Of a DNA stretch of 64,000 nucleotides, positions 15,001-30,000 are shown piece after piece. This DNA is from Patiria miniata (Eukaryota > Echinodermata > Asteroidea > Valvatida > Asterinidae), in contig NW_024037047.1 of assembly GCF_015706575.1 (NCBI RefSeq), positions 3,848,632 to 3,912,631 on the forward strand. Direction: 5' to 3'. The stretch's first letter is position 1. Each line of letters opens with the position of its first letter. The position numbers were made by a program, and so were the translations under genes. The notes under the pieces were generated by a model, which did not search any database, was not told where the DNA came from, and worked only from the letters and a program-made list of their open reading frames with translations.

Positions 15001-18000
15001 GTGGGGAGATGGGTAACCCTCTGGAAAGTTTGTTGATTGAAAACTACCGCTTTCCTCTGAGGTGTGTTCAGAAGGCTCTAGAGAACAAAAGAAATAGGTC
15101 CGTCCGTCGCGTTCAATTTATTCTCAATATGACGACATATGTAGTGTGAAAACCTCCAACCTCAATTTTCTTGAGCTGTACGGACCTTTGGTTTGCGTAT
15201 ACATTTGTAGTACTCATGGTGCTTGTAACAGAATTTGACCGCACAAGCTATACTGCAGAATCGCCTTAACGAAAGTCTGATCTAACTGGTTCATTATCTA
15301 CTTGGCACACTGTTTGATTGACATCCATTGACCAACATGGGTTCGTCACAGCTATTGTTTTATGTATTCCATTTATTTTTTAGATTTCTTTATGCAGGGT
15401 ATGCCCAAACAGTTAGGCCTAAAAACTGGTTTTCACTGATGCCGTGCATACATTACAGATGACCACATTATACGTACAATTACAAATTCTTTACAATACA
15501 ATCAAATAAAAGCATATGGAATTAATGCATAACTTATTATAAACAACTTTTAACTACTGGTATTAGAACTATTCACACATTAAGGTGAAGTAAACACAAA
15601 GAATGTGTATACACATTTGTGTAATAAAAAAACCCTTTTGGCAGAAAACACAGGGAAATATCAACCCAATGAATAAAAAAAGTCTCATTTTAATATACAA
15701 AATTTGTCAACAGAGAATGAATTCAATAAAAAATAAATAAAATTACCTCTGCCCCTGGTCACTGTTTCGTACTTGGCTCTGAATCCATGATAAACGATGA
15801 CAGGGTTGGTGAAGAAGGTTACAAGGACGGCGTTTGTGTCAGAGAGCCAGGAGAAGTAGGAATAGTGACCACAGAAGATACTCTTGCGTCCGTTGGTTAT
15901 GTCTTCAACCTTTAATAGCAAAACAGAACCTTATTCCTATTATTGTGTGCTTAGATACTGTAATTTCATTTGTCTAGGACGGCCACGCGTCTGGACAATA
16001 AAAATGCATCACAAGCCGAGGGTGATATCCATGGGCGTCGCGAGGGGGGGGGCAAGCCCCCTGGAAAAGCAAAAAAAGAAAAAAAAAAAAAAAAAAAAAA
16101 GGAAGGAAAAAAAAAGAAAAAAAAGACAAGAAAAAAAGGCGCAAAGACAAAGTGGTGTAAATTTAATGAGTTGGGGGGGGGGGGGGCAAAATGTCCCTGC
16201 CCCCCTCTAAAACTGATAAATCGAGAATGAGTTGAGAAATACAAGCATTTTTTGGCAAAAAAAAATTTTGCCCCCTCTAGAAAAAATCCTGGCGACGCCC
16301 ATGGTGATATCGCAATGCGTTCATTGGGTGCGTTGAACTCTTGTTCGTTTTTTGCTACAGATTGCGCATGCACATCTATATCCAAGATGAAAATACAGGA
16401 AAGCTGGAGGGAATTAATCGAACACGCTGATTGTTTACTTCCATCTTATGCTCACATTATTATAGTATACAATAAACTCAAACTCCAGGCATCCAATTAA
16501 ACACAAAAAAACGAGCAAACTCCAAAGCACACAAGACTTTATAAAGTGTTTTCAATCTGTAATGGCATTTCTGAGCAGTAGAAAACGAGGAAATCAGTGG
16601 ATCCGAGGTAAAGTTGCATGCCTGAAAGTCGTACCGGTACTTGAACCTTACCAAAACAAATTCAGGATGGCAGTTCACTGGTGTATTTTCATCGGGTTTT
16701 GGCGGCTGCTCGCCAATCAAAAAATCCTGGAAGTGGATGAGGATTTGCTTGTCCGAGGGAACCTCAATCATCACTGAGCAGTTGCCGTCCATCCATAAGG
16801 CTCGCGAGTGATCCAGGGAGGAAAACTCACCCTGCTCCTTGCGGAAGATGCGGTGGTACTCAGCAACATGCTCAACTGAAATTTGGATAATAGGCTTGAG
16901 TGAAGTAAGGTGGGAATGTGAACAAAAGGCAGCTGGTAACACAAGGTTTACCTCAAGGGTTTACAAGGCTTTAGAGTATTTTACGGGCTATCTCGGTTTT
17001 CAACCTCAAGTAACCCCACTTGTTTAATTCGGGCGATTCACAATGCAGTATGCCACCAAGAGTTTGCCATGGAGAGTTCATTTTTCCCAGTGCATTGTGG
17101 GAGATGGTTGACAAATTCACAGCGCAGGCTATTTGAAATTGTTAGTTTGTCCGGTCAGTAGTTTCGTTAGCGTATGATTCCAGTATCTGTTTGCCCTTTT
17201 CTTTACTTTTATCAATATGTTTGTTTTTTTATGTAAGGCGACAAAACACTATGCCCTGTAACAAATCAGCTGAAGTTGTCTTCTGACACTCTTTCAAATA
17301 GGCCATGTTTTGTCGACCGTAATTTTGACAAATGAAGTCTCCGTGACAAATTCTTGGTGGCGCACTGCATTGTGAATCTCCCAAATTTTGCATTCGTCCC
17401 TAAAACAGTTATATACACTTGTCACATTTTGACAAGTTGGCCCCCGGTCTTCCACAAATGGTCGCCAATATACGAACATGTACATTTTACAGTGCACATT
17501 GTATCAAGCTTTGAAATGCTTTTTGCTCACATCCACATATTATATTTTCAAAAGGACAAGTTTCTGCTGTGATGATAATTTCCAAAACGTTGCAAAATGT
17601 GAACAGCGGCCTTCAAAAGTGAATAACACTGTGAACAAAGAACCTATTCATTTGAGGCTTAAGTTTTCTGTTTTCTCCATCCAAAGTTAAGTTGATTTAT
17701 GCTGGCAAAATTTCACTTGAGTCAAAATACATTTTTTGAGAATTTCAAGAGCTTTTATTAATCCTTACCACCCCAACTCCATCAAAACCTATTCCCCCAT
17801 TGTGGTAGATTTTGGGGGACTTGGTCCAGAAGTCTGGCGTGACTAAATATTGATGGAGTATGATGGACTTGGGCCTAATGGCCTGAAGCAGTGCTAGGGG
17901 TATCCGATTGATTTTGCCTAGCTTCCTGTACTGCCATTGTGATAAAAGCCATGAGTAGGAAGTCCATGAATGTTAACCAGTGCGTCAAAGGATGTTATAT

Positions 18001-21000
18001 CATGTACATGTACAGTTTTGTATTGGAACAGTGATTGATGGATTTTGATGGACTTGGTCCAGTTCCTAGTAAACGACGCTAGGGAGTTAGGGTTAAAACA
18101 ATGACCCTTGTAGGATTAGTGAACAGGGAGCTGCCATTTTGAAGAAAAAAAAGAGTTTGTTCATAACATTTTTCTTCCATTTGGGATAATTAGAACATTG
18201 GCGGGGCCAAATTCAAGTTCATGAATGCGAGTAAAAAGCTAAACTGCTCACCTGCTTGCAGTGGTCTGTCCATCACATAATGCCTCACAATGACTGGCTC
18301 ATTATCCCCAGACAGCTGTCGTCTGGCATTCCCTGCCATGCTATTGGTCCATTTGAATCGCAGTCGTATCTCATTGGCTGTTGAAATGATCGAAAACGGC
18401 TCCTGGGCTTGACAGTACGTCAGCGTCCTACTCGGCTCAACATCAATCACCTGGATGCACATGAAATGTACATTTACAAATGTTTGAAACATGCAGAATT
18501 CCAATAAACCTTTTAACGATATTCGCAATGCATTATCGATGTAACTGACAGACAAACTAGGGAATGTTTCAAAGCTTAAATGACTGGGTTTTATTCTCAA
18601 CGTTGTAGTTTTCAGATTCTGTGTATTCAATTCAGGAAAAGTACTGACATAACAATTAAAATTGAACTGGTTCATAAATATGCCGCCATAAGTTTGCTGC
18701 AGAATAATCGCAAGAAGAAAAAGAAAAAAGAAGAAAAGAAAAACAAAAAACGAAGAGAAAACCCCAAAAAGTTCAGTTTAACTGAGTACCAAAAGTGTCA
18801 TGCAAACGAATGGAGTACTCGCGCGTGTTAGTTCGCAGCCTGAATCACGTGCTAATGTATTTTACACACATTTTGTGCATGTCATGTATTCACTTCGGTA
18901 TTCTATAGGAGGCAGATCTATACGTACCTCAACACTAAGGTCTCGGCAGTTGTTCCCTGGTATGTCCAGCTTGTCGAAGGTCAGAATGACTCGATTGAGT
19001 GGATGGGAGTGAAGGGTCAGCTCACAGTCTGTCGAAGCTGACGAAAAGTCAGTCGGCCAGCGAACGACTCCAGTGTCTTCTAGTATCATCCCACTACAGG
19101 CTGTGAAATGAAGAACCAGAAATCAGTCTTTTACTTTGGTGAGGGAAGAATCCAAATTTAAAAAAAGCAGTAACTCAAGGTTGAACCTCGAGGTACCCCA
19201 TGAAACCTCATCAAACTTCATTAAATTGTGATGTAAACTCTATGTTTATCTCATATTTAATTCTGCACTTTTATAACATTTCTGCATCTGTAATTAAAAC
19301 AATCCCTTGTATCTGGCAGTTGCACTGTACATGTGTGTATTCAAAGTTTAAACTTCTCTTCCCCACCCAAACTCCCCCCCCCCCAAAAAAAAAACCCCAG
19401 AATGTTGCAGCCCATGCAGCTCCTACTTAAAAAGGTTTTTATTAATCTTATCTTTACAAAATTTCCTGATGTGTACACATTTAGTTAAATTATTCTACAA
19501 TTTGTTTCTAAAACTGAAAGAGAACAAAATCAAGACCTCAAAATATGGCACACTAGTTTTGGACACACCAGAAAATTACAACCTTCAGATTTTTCTTGAC
19601 TGATGTCCTTTAGGATCCACCCCACAACAAATGCCCAAAAAAATTTAATGCAATTTTGATATTTACTGGAAGCTAGAATCAACTGGGAAGTAACAAAAGG
19701 ATGAAATTTTAAACTCTACAAGATTTTACAGTGTTTTATAAATTTAATGGCATAAGTGTGAAGTGAAAAAAAAGTACACGTAAATCAGCACATCCGAAGA
19801 AAAGTTGGACCTTTATTATTCTCGTTGGTGCATTGGATTTTCATGCAGATGAAAAGAAAAGAAATTTCAAAAAGGCAGAGAGGCCCTTTCTTTTGTTAAA
19901 GTCTCAGAGCTGCATGTAAAGGTCACACTTCTTTTCAGTTCAAGCATTGACCAAGGTGTATTATACTGCTCTCACACAATGCAAACTGAACAATTCCAGA
20001 ACTGAAAAGCTTGCAGGTTTCTACTACTTGTGCACTGCACTGTACTATCAACAGCAACATTGTACAATCTCAGAGCTGCATGTAAAAGTCACACTTCTTT
20101 TCAGTTCAAGCATTGACCATGGTGTATTATACTGCTCTCATACAATGCAAACTGAATAATTCCAGAACTGAAAAGCTTGCAGGTTTTTACTACTAGTGCA
20201 CTGCATTGTACTATCAACATTGTACAATCTCCTGTATAAAAACCTGTCTCTGGCTCTTTATTTTCTATACTTTCAACGATATCAGGAATAATCTCTTCAG
20301 TATCACGACTGCTCCATCATGACGGATACCAAAGCCAATCTGCAAGCAAAAGTTCAACGTCGTATCGTAGTAACCCTCATATTTGGCACATCAATTGCCT
20401 ACATAGCATGGGTTTACTACCCCTTTGATGCACCCAAGGATCCAACCCTTGTCAATCGCCTGGTCTTCACTCTGCGGTGGCTGGTGCTCTCAATGCTACC
20501 AATTATTTTTGGAGTTAAAGTAAGTGTTCTACAATTTACAAATGTACAATGTACTCTATCTTTAAGTTTGGAATTGACAGGCAAATAAGGAATTTGAAAT
20601 TTTCCGTAGAAGAAGCCATAAAAAAAGACTTGGCAAGCATAGTAAAGCTGAACCCAGAGTGCAGACATTTAAAAATGATTCAGAATGGGTAATATTCTGT
20701 TCATGCCTTTGGTCTACAGTCACTCTACACAATGGGCTGGATTTAGCCCATTCATTGCCATATTACAGGGTACTCCTGTGCAATAGCACTGCCCGGCTCA
20801 CAAGTGACCGTGGTGACTGTTAGCCCAGTCATTCGGCGAGTTAGTCAGAACTGATTGCCTTAATTTTAGAATTCAAACAATGTTGAGAGCAAATTATGTG
20901 GCTCACCATTCACAATTTAAGATTTGAACCTTAATTATCTTTCCGCTTCAAAACGTGCAATTGCAGGCCTGTTGTATAATATACCATTTTCTAAGTGAAG

Positions 21001-24000
21001 TATTAGGCCTATACCATTTTCTAAGTGAAACCAGTTTTATCTGAATATATTTTGTACTTGGTTTTGTATTAACACAGCTCGTGGCAGATGTACGCTTCCA
21101 CAACATGGATACCGCTGGCGTCATGACAACCACACAATACGCTGAGCAGCTAGTGCGCCTCAAACAACGGGCTCTCCAGAACACTCTTGAACAAACAGCG
21201 CTGCACGTACCCATAATGCTCATCTTCAGCACCTATGTGGATTCGAACCACCTCAAGCTGGTACCTATAGTCATCTGCATGTTTAACCTTGGCAGGATAA
21301 TATTCTTCATCGGGTACCTGGCTACTGGTGACCAATTCAACCGCGCGTTCGGATTCGTACTGACTTTCTTTTCAAATGTCATACCTGTGGTGTACTGTTT
21401 GTATCGCTTGTTTGTCAGTGGGGCAAGCTATGGAATATAGGGCATAAACAAACTGTATGCATTTGAAGAGAACAATATACAGTAGGCTACTTGATTGTAT
21501 TAACTCTTTCGCTACTGCGAGCCGCTGACAGCCGCACACAACAACTGTACATGTCGTACGGCAAGCTGCTGGCTGCGGCTCGGTGACATCGCTGTGATGA
21601 ATAAACAGGGTATCCCCATGACGTGGGCCTTATCTACATAATTTATATCGCACAACCTCTGACCCTAGTTTGAGCCGCTGCCAGCGGCTCTCCGTCTCGC
21701 CGGGGTCTGCTGCACGTTATTAGTGAGCAGTTTGTTTACAGAGAGACATTGCAAGATGGCGGCGTCCACATCGACACACGGCAGAATTTCCAGCGGTTTA
21801 TTACGTCCAAACGGGGAAAAATTGGTAAATTAAATTCCGTAGCGAAAGAGTTAAAACTCAACAAAATAATCTAGTGTTATTGTATATGTGTCCATTACGT
21901 ATAAATCTTTTGCAGATTTCTAAGCTAAGCTGTATTTGTTAAGACACTTTTCGTATGGTAACAGTATGTAAATTGCAGTACGTGTCAATCTTTCTTTAGT
22001 TAAAAAAAAAAGGAAGTGGGAATGTTATAGTTTTTAACTATGATGACATTTTGTTAGCTTAATTACATGTAACTCACCCAACAAGACATAAAAGGCAAAG
22101 GTTTGATTAAAAAAATAAAAACACAAAATATTTGTGGGAAAAGTTTTCAATAAATAATGCTACAAAGTACACATGTATACATGTAAATGCATATCTGAAA
22201 ATGCTTTCATAAAAAAAGTTTGGCTTTTCATAAGCATACAAGTTTATTGTGCAGCAAATTCATTTTAGAAATCTTAGAATTATTTTTTTTTCATAAATTG
22301 AATCCATTTGTTTTACAAAATTTGTAAATAGAGGTATAAATAGCCTATATGCCACATGTATAAAATCAAAACAAACAAAAACGAAACCATAAGATTAGTG
22401 CCAAAACTATTTGTTTTTGTAACCTTACTCTACATAACAGAAAAAAAGCAATTGTTAACATACATAAAGTTAATTAAATCACTGGATCAGGCTTCAAATA
22501 AAGTTTGTTTTGTGACTGAAGTTTTCTGCATGGTGCATCTTTTAATGAAGTTTCTTTAGGGAGTGTGGGCTGTGGGGTGGGGTTCAAGGTTCAAGTAGTG
22601 ACTGGCGCGGCATTGTGCTATTTCTACAAGTGATGTTTACCTGAACTTTTCAGCGTGCTTTGATAATATTGTCACCTTAACCACACAATGAATAAGCATA
22701 CTGGGTATCAACAACATATTGTTTTACTGGTCTGCTATGCCTCAAATTGTTCAGTGTTTCAGAGTCATCACAGTAAAGAGTAGATCTAGAAAAATCCTGA
22801 CAACTGCATACATTCAGAATAATTAAGGTAAGTAAGATTTGAGGCTTTGCATTGTGGAGATACTAATGAATGAAAGGTTTGTGGAAACACCATGTGCGAA
22901 TAATTTCTCAACTAAGTGAATGCTTCTGAAAAGCTAGCTTGCGGCAAGCTTGCCAGCTACATGTACAGTAGCTTGCGGCAAGCTTGCCAGCTAGCTTGCG
23001 GTAAGCTTGCCAGCTAGCTTGCGGTAAGCTTGTCAGCTAGCTTGCGGCAAGCTTGTCAGCTAGCTTGCGGCAAGCTTGTCAGCTAGCTTGTGGTAAGCTT
23101 GCCACCTAGCTTGCGGCAAGCTTGCCAGCTAGCTTGCGGCAAGCTTGCCTGCTAGCTCACACAGGATTTTAGCTTGCAGGCAAGCATACATGTACAGGCA
23201 AGCTTGCAGGTAATCTGGCAGGCTGCAAAATTCTAAACTGACATTTACTGTTCCTTTTTTTTTGACCAGGTACATGCATGAAATGTCAGGGCACGAAGTC
23301 ATTTCCACAAATTAAAACTCAAATTTATTAGATTAAAAAAAAAAACTTTCAGTCAGAATCAATAAGGTACATGTACCTTGCAGGAACTTGATGTATTTAA
23401 AACTATTTTGAACGGCAAAAAAATCAAAATGGTTTATACTTTCCAAGACAACTTTGAAATTAATCTGTTTCTTTCTAGAAGATGTCTTGTCAGAAGATTC
23501 CAGGCAAATTGTTATTGACTTTAATTGATACTATTGTTAGAGCTTAATTTGGCAGGAATCTTGTGTGCACTGTTGAGCTTGTCTTACATACGCAGTGTGG
23601 ACTTCCGAACAAAACACGTCCACATAATGTAGGTAGCACCGACGTTGTGTGGACTTGCCCACGTCCACACAGTGTTTCCCCATTTCTGGAAAACAGGTTT
23701 AGAGGCATTTTTGGGTTAGGTTTATCTGTAGCAGAATGAAGAGAAACACTATAGGGAATCATAGAAAAAAAATTGGGTTGTAAGAGTTTTCACAGTTTGA
23801 GAAAAATGAGTTTTTCCACTGGTGTTCCTTAACTACACGACAAGAAAGTCCACACTACGTATGTGAAACAAGTCTGTGTGACTTTGTATTAATTGATTAT
23901 GAAGTCTGGTGACAAATTGCACATTGATCATTTTGTAAACAACAAATTTCGACCAACAAAAATTGAAATCAAACAATCTTGAATCAGCAAGTGATCCTTA

Positions 24001-27000
24001 ATTGGGAAACAAATTGTCCCAAAACAAAAAGTTACTCTATGATTGCCGTTTGTTTTTGGTAATATCACAACAGGCTGGCATCAACAACTTTCCATTGTCA
24101 CTATGCATCCAAAAATAATGAAATCCAAACCCATCCTAATCTAAGCCTATAACCATATGTTTTTCAATTTGTAAATCAATTAAAACAAACTAATTCAAAG
24201 CGATTACACAGGGTAATTTCTGTTTTTGAACTTAAAAGCAGAAAAATCAGTACAGGTTGGGGTTGTATTCTGTCACATCACTTACTGCCCCAACTTTTTA
24301 CTTTATCGTGTTTAAGAAAATATTGAAAATATTACTGATTGAGAGAATTCAGCTGCAGTAATCTGTACTTCATGTATATACATGTATAATGCAATTTGCA
24401 CTTTGCCAGACTGCAAAGTGCAATTGATAAAATGTCATATTGTCTGGAAAAACATTAAGTTAACTTACCGCTGTGACAAATTATACCAGCAGAATTTGAT
24501 CTACATACATAGCATGATTAGGTACATGGTTATACAACATGTACAGTACATGCACATGTACACCTACATGACCTAGGTTTGTCTACATTATGTCCATATT
24601 TTTCCCAATTTCTTCAACATGTAGGTTGAATTTACAGCAAGACATGTACTTTCATGCATTATTAGTATTGAATCATAGTTTTAAACTACATGTACCAACA
24701 CTGACCAATGTCTGTTCTCTTGCAAGCACATCCCTGCTGCTTCCATAGTGTCCAACCGACTAAATTCCAAACTTGCTGTGTACAGTTTTCTGACTGTTCA
24801 CAATAGCTGTTTTGGAATGTGAGGTCACTTGTTCACAGTGACTTGTGGCCCATGCATGCACTGTGTATACATGTATACACAGACCTGGTACTAGCCTACA
24901 GTTGGTTGTCTACTCCTGGTAATGTACATGTATTTAGAAGATGGAATTTGCGTCCGGGTGATGTATATTTAATATAAGGTTTTGCCCTTCACCAGCATAT
25001 AAACACTGTATACTCACTCTGGAGGTAACACACTGAGTATTCAGTGTTTATTTGTCGGTGCAGGGCTAAACCTAATGATATTGAATTTACATGTAATATC
25101 CTGACCTGCCATAGAGAACAAATGGACTGAACAGATCATGGGAGTTTATACACTTCTTTTGTGTGTGTGTGTGTTGGGGGGGGGGGCAGGCTATGAAATT
25201 TTCTTTTCACACAATTTTCTTTTGTTCATGAGCAGATCTGGGTATTAAAGGTTAATAAGAGGCAGTTAAAATTACAACTAAGATATGATTTTGTTTGAAT
25301 TGGAAACTTTGTGAGCCAGCACATCAAAGTACACGAAGTTTTTGTGCATTGTAGGCACTTGCAGTAAGCATAAGCAGTCCATCCACTTGTTGTTATACAC
25401 GCTTTAAAGCCACGTCTACATGATACTTTAATGGAATGTGCTTGATGCATTGTATGTAAAATCACGATTTTACATGCAACCATGCAGCTAGGAAAGTAAG
25501 CCAGCATGTGGCAAGCTTGCAGGCTTATCACGCAAGCTTGCAGGCTATCAAGCAAGCTTACCGCAAGCTTGCAGGCTATCACGCAAACTTGCAGGCTCTC
25601 ACACTTGGGGCACGCAAGCTTGCAAGCAATCATGTAAGCTTGCCGGCTATCACACAAGCTTGCAACAAACTTGTATTTTGCTTGCAGAATTATAGTTGTG
25701 AACTTATTTTAGCTTGTCGCGAGCTGGATAAGATTGCAGCAAGCTTGCAGCCTGCAGCAAGCCTGCAGCAAGCCTGCAGCAAGCTCCCTGCAACCTTGCA
25801 GCAAGCTTGCAGCATTTTCTGTAAGGGCTCTGATTGTCTTCAGGAGAGTGCCTATACATGTAGGCACTACTCTAAGAAAGTAAACATGCAAGGAGCAAAA
25901 GCGAAACCAATGAAGTGAAGTTGCATCCTGTGTGGAAGCCAAGTAGCTGGGAGCCTAGCGCAAGTGTGCCCAGGCACAGGTAGTCGTGTACATACTGTAC
26001 ATATAGGCGTGTACATATACAAGGTGAAATGTGATTTCAAGAATTGTCATCACAGTTGTCTTCAACCACCAACAGGGATCAAAACCTCAGTTTAAAAATT
26101 AAAAATATTCCATAAAGTCCTTTTGAAGGGCCGTCTTTCCCCCAAAAAGTGGATTAACTAAATAATATTGTTTGCCTAACTAAGGTTGTTAATAAAGATA
26201 CTGTGTACATGTACCATGTTGTTGACTGTTGTGGAGACAAGTAAATCTTCTGATGGGGTTTTTAGATTATGGGTTGACAATGTCACCTCAATATTTCATT
26301 CTTTTGCTATTTCCTGTTTTTATAACTCCCTCATAGAGCTATCACAATGGCAAACCAGACAACAGCACATCTCCAATTTAGAAAGCGCGTCTGTGTCTCA
26401 GCGGCCTTTGGCGTCTCGCTGACCTACATTGCCTGGGTGTACGCCCCCTTTGCGGTCCCATCTGACCCTAACTTGACAGATCGACTCGTCTTCACACTGC
26501 GATGGCTGGCACTGTCCATCCTTCCAATTTTTGTTGGAATCCAAGTGAGTTGATAACTTACATGTAGCTCCTCAAATGCATTCAACCTAAACTTTACACC
26601 CAGATTCCATAAATGAGATGTCTACTTCAATACCGGTTAACAGCAACCCAAGTGTTGCATAACAGTTCCCATTTTCCAACAGCTGAAATAAATCAGAATA
26701 AATCACTTTTGGGAGGATTTTGAAAGATTTAGGATGGTTATTCCAAATGTGAAATGTGTGTTAAATCCACTACCAAAATCTTTTTGAGTACCTAGTGCAC
26801 CCGTACTGCAGAAGTGTACCCGTTGATACCGAGTATACCCAAGTTCATCAATTGGACTCACCAAAATCCAATACCGCACATGCCTACATGTAGTATCAAT
26901 CCCATATGACTATATTTTACCTTCGTCAATCCTCCCAAATCCTCTTACTTATTCTCTGGATTTTGTTTAGGAATCGTGTAGGGTTATGCTAGGTTTCAGT

Positions 27001-30000
27001 AGGATTTCCGAAAACTTAAGATGATCGGTTTTGTTATTTCTTCTTTCAACAGCTTGTTGGTACAATTCGATTCGCAAATATGGACACGGCAGGGGTTGTT
27101 ACAACCACAGCATACGCCGAGGGGCTTGTCCGTCTGAGGCAACGCGCTCTCCAGAACACGCTGGAACAAACAGCGATGCACGTACCCTTAATGCTCATCC
27201 TTGGTACCTATCTGGATTCTAACCACCTCAAGCTGGTACCTATCATCATCTGCTTGTTTGTTCTTGGCCGGATCATGTACTTCATCGGGTACCTGTTTAC
27301 TGGGAACCACATCAATCGCGGATTTGGTTTTGTTCTGAATATGTTTCCAAATATAATGGTACTCGTGTACTGTTTGTATTGCTTGGCTGTAGGTGGGGCT
27401 AATTATGGGTTATCTAGTACTGTGGCCTGAAACGTTGTTCTAGATTATGTGTCTCTAGCAATGATGATGATATGTCAATTATAAAGAAATTCAGGTGTTT
27501 GACATGTTTGATGTTCTTTAGTGCAAAACGCTATGTAGCATGCATCCCATCACATTTTACAACTAAATGTACAAAATAATGTATAATTTTGTTACAAGTT
27601 ACATGTACTGTTTGCTTGAAGAAAAGTAGCTGTAAATTTCCAAATGTATACTTGTACATGTATGTACAATTTTGCAGCTTAAAGTTAGAATTGTGTGGTA
27701 CGTAATGGACATCATATGATTGCAATCATAAAGAAAATATCAATTGGTAAATCTCAAATAAAGTAGACTGCCTATTATTTTTGTTTTCCTTCATTAATTG
27801 AATCCGCTTGTTTTACAATGTACAAAATTTGTAAACAGGTAATAGCCTAGATATATGCCACATGTACTTGTATAAAATAAAAAAAAAAAAAAAAGAAAAT
27901 ACAAGATTAGTGCCAAAACTGTTTGTTTTTGTAACCTTACTCCACATTTAACACAAAAAAACCCTATTGTTAACATACATGTAGTTAATTAAATCACTGG
28001 ATCAGGCTTCAAATAAAGTTTGTTTTGTGACTGAAGTTTTCTGCATGGTGCATCTTTTAATGAAGTTTCTTTAGGGAGTGTGAGGTGTGGTGAGGATCAA
28101 GGTTCAAGTAGTGACTGGCGCGGTATTGTGCTATTTCTACAAGTGATGTTTGCCTGAACTTTTCAGCGTGCTTTGATAATATTGTCACCTTAACCACACA
28201 ATGAATAAGCATACTGGGTATCAACAACATATTGTTTTACTGGTCTGCTGTGCCTCACATTGTTCAGTGTTTCAGAGTCATCACAGTAAAGAGTAGATCT
28301 AGAAAAATCCTGACAACTGCATACATTCAGAATAATTAAGGTAAGTAAGATTTGAGGCTTTGCATTGTGGAGATAATCTTTTTCTTTCTAGAAGATGTCT
28401 TGTCAGAAAATTCCAGGCAAATTGTGGTTGACTTTCTATTGATGATGAAGCATGCCATTAATTGATACTATTTTTAGAGCTTAATTTGGCAGGAATCTTG
28501 TGTGCACTGTTGACTTTGTATTAATTGATTATGAAGTCTGGTGACAAATTGCACATTGATCATTTTGTAAACAACAAATTTCGACCAACAAAAATTGAAA
28601 TCAAACAATGTTGAATCAGCAAGTGATCCTTAATTGGGAAACAAATTGTCCCAAAACAAAAAGTTACTCTATGATTGCCGTTTGTTTTTGGTAATATCAC
28701 AACAGGCTGGCATCAACAACTTTCCATTGTCACTATGCATCCAAAAATAATGAAATCCAAACCCATCCTAATCTAAGCCTATAACCATATGTTTTTCAAT
28801 TTGTAAATCAATTAAAACAAACTAATTCAAAGCGATTACACAGGGTAATTTCTGTTTTTGAACTTAAAAGCAGAAAAATCAGTACAGGTTGGGGTTGTAT
28901 TCTGTCACATCACTTACTGCCCCAACTTTTTACTTTATCGTGTTTAAGAAAATATTGAAAATATTACTGATTGAGAGAATTCAGCTGCAGTAATCTGTAC
29001 TTCATGTATATACATGTATAATGCAATTTGCACTTTGCCAGACTGCAAAGTGCAATTGATAAAATGTCATATTGTCTGGAAAAACATTAAGTTAACTTAC
29101 CGCTGTGACAAATTATACCAGCAGAATTTGATCTACATACATAGCATGATTAGGTACATGGTTATACAACATGTACAGTACATGCACATGTACACCTACA
29201 TGACCTAGGTTTGTCTACATTATGTCCATATTTTTCCCAATTTCTTCAACATGTAGGTTGAATTTACAGCAAGACATGTACTTTCATGCATTATTAGTAT
29301 TGAATCATAGTTTTAAACTACATGTACCAACACTGACCAATGTCTGTTCTCTTGCAAGCACATCCCTGCTGCTTCCATAGTGTCCAACCGACTAAATTCC
29401 AAACTTGCTGTGTACAGTTTTCTGACTGTTCACAATAGCTGTTTTGGAATGTGAGGTCACTTGTTCACAGTGACTTGTGGCCCATGCATGCACTGTGTAT
29501 ACATGTATACACAGACCTGGTACTAGCCTACAGTTGGTTGTCTACTCCTGGTAATGTACATGTATTTAGAAGATGGAATTTGCGTCCGGGTGATGTATAT
29601 TTAATATAAGGTTTTGCCCTTCACCAGCATATAAACAATGTATACTCACTCTGGAGGTAACACACTGAGTATTCAGTGTTTATTTGTCGGTGCAGGGCTA
29701 AACCTAATGATATTGAATTTACATGTAATATCCTGACCTGCCATAGAGAACAAATGGACTGAACAGATCATGGGAGTTTATACACTTCTTTTGTGTGTGT
29801 GTGTGTTGGGGGGGGGGGGGGGGCAGGCTATGAAATTTTCTTTTCACACAATTTTCTTTTGTTCATGAGCAGATCTGGGTATTAAAGGTTAATAAGAGGC
29901 AGTTAAAATTACAACTAAGATATGATTTTGTTTGAATTGGAAACTTTGTGAGCCAGCACATCAAAGTACACGAAGTTTTTGTGCATTGTAGGCACTTGCA

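Larger units (their letters stand above)
23881..28512 (+). repeat. Tandem segmental duplication, unit 1 (contains MAPEG copy 2)
   Basis: The block from ACTTTGTATT at 23881 is repeated with almost no differences at 28513. The offset is 4,632 bp at first and 4,637 bp after a poly-G tract that is 5 bases longer in unit 2. The unit includes about 2.4 kb upstream of the gene, the gene, and its downstream region. Confidence 0.9.

Noticed and set aside
15884..16385. Lys-rich and Phe-rich frames over 100 codons
   Set aside because: They come from A/G homopolymer tracts inside an inverted-repeat element.
25226..25918. Open frames of 136-143 codons on both strands (and their duplicates at 29863-30555)
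   Set aside because: They are read from AGCTTGC minisatellite units; the Leu/Gln/Ala/Cys-rich repeats appear on both strands and have no splice or start context.
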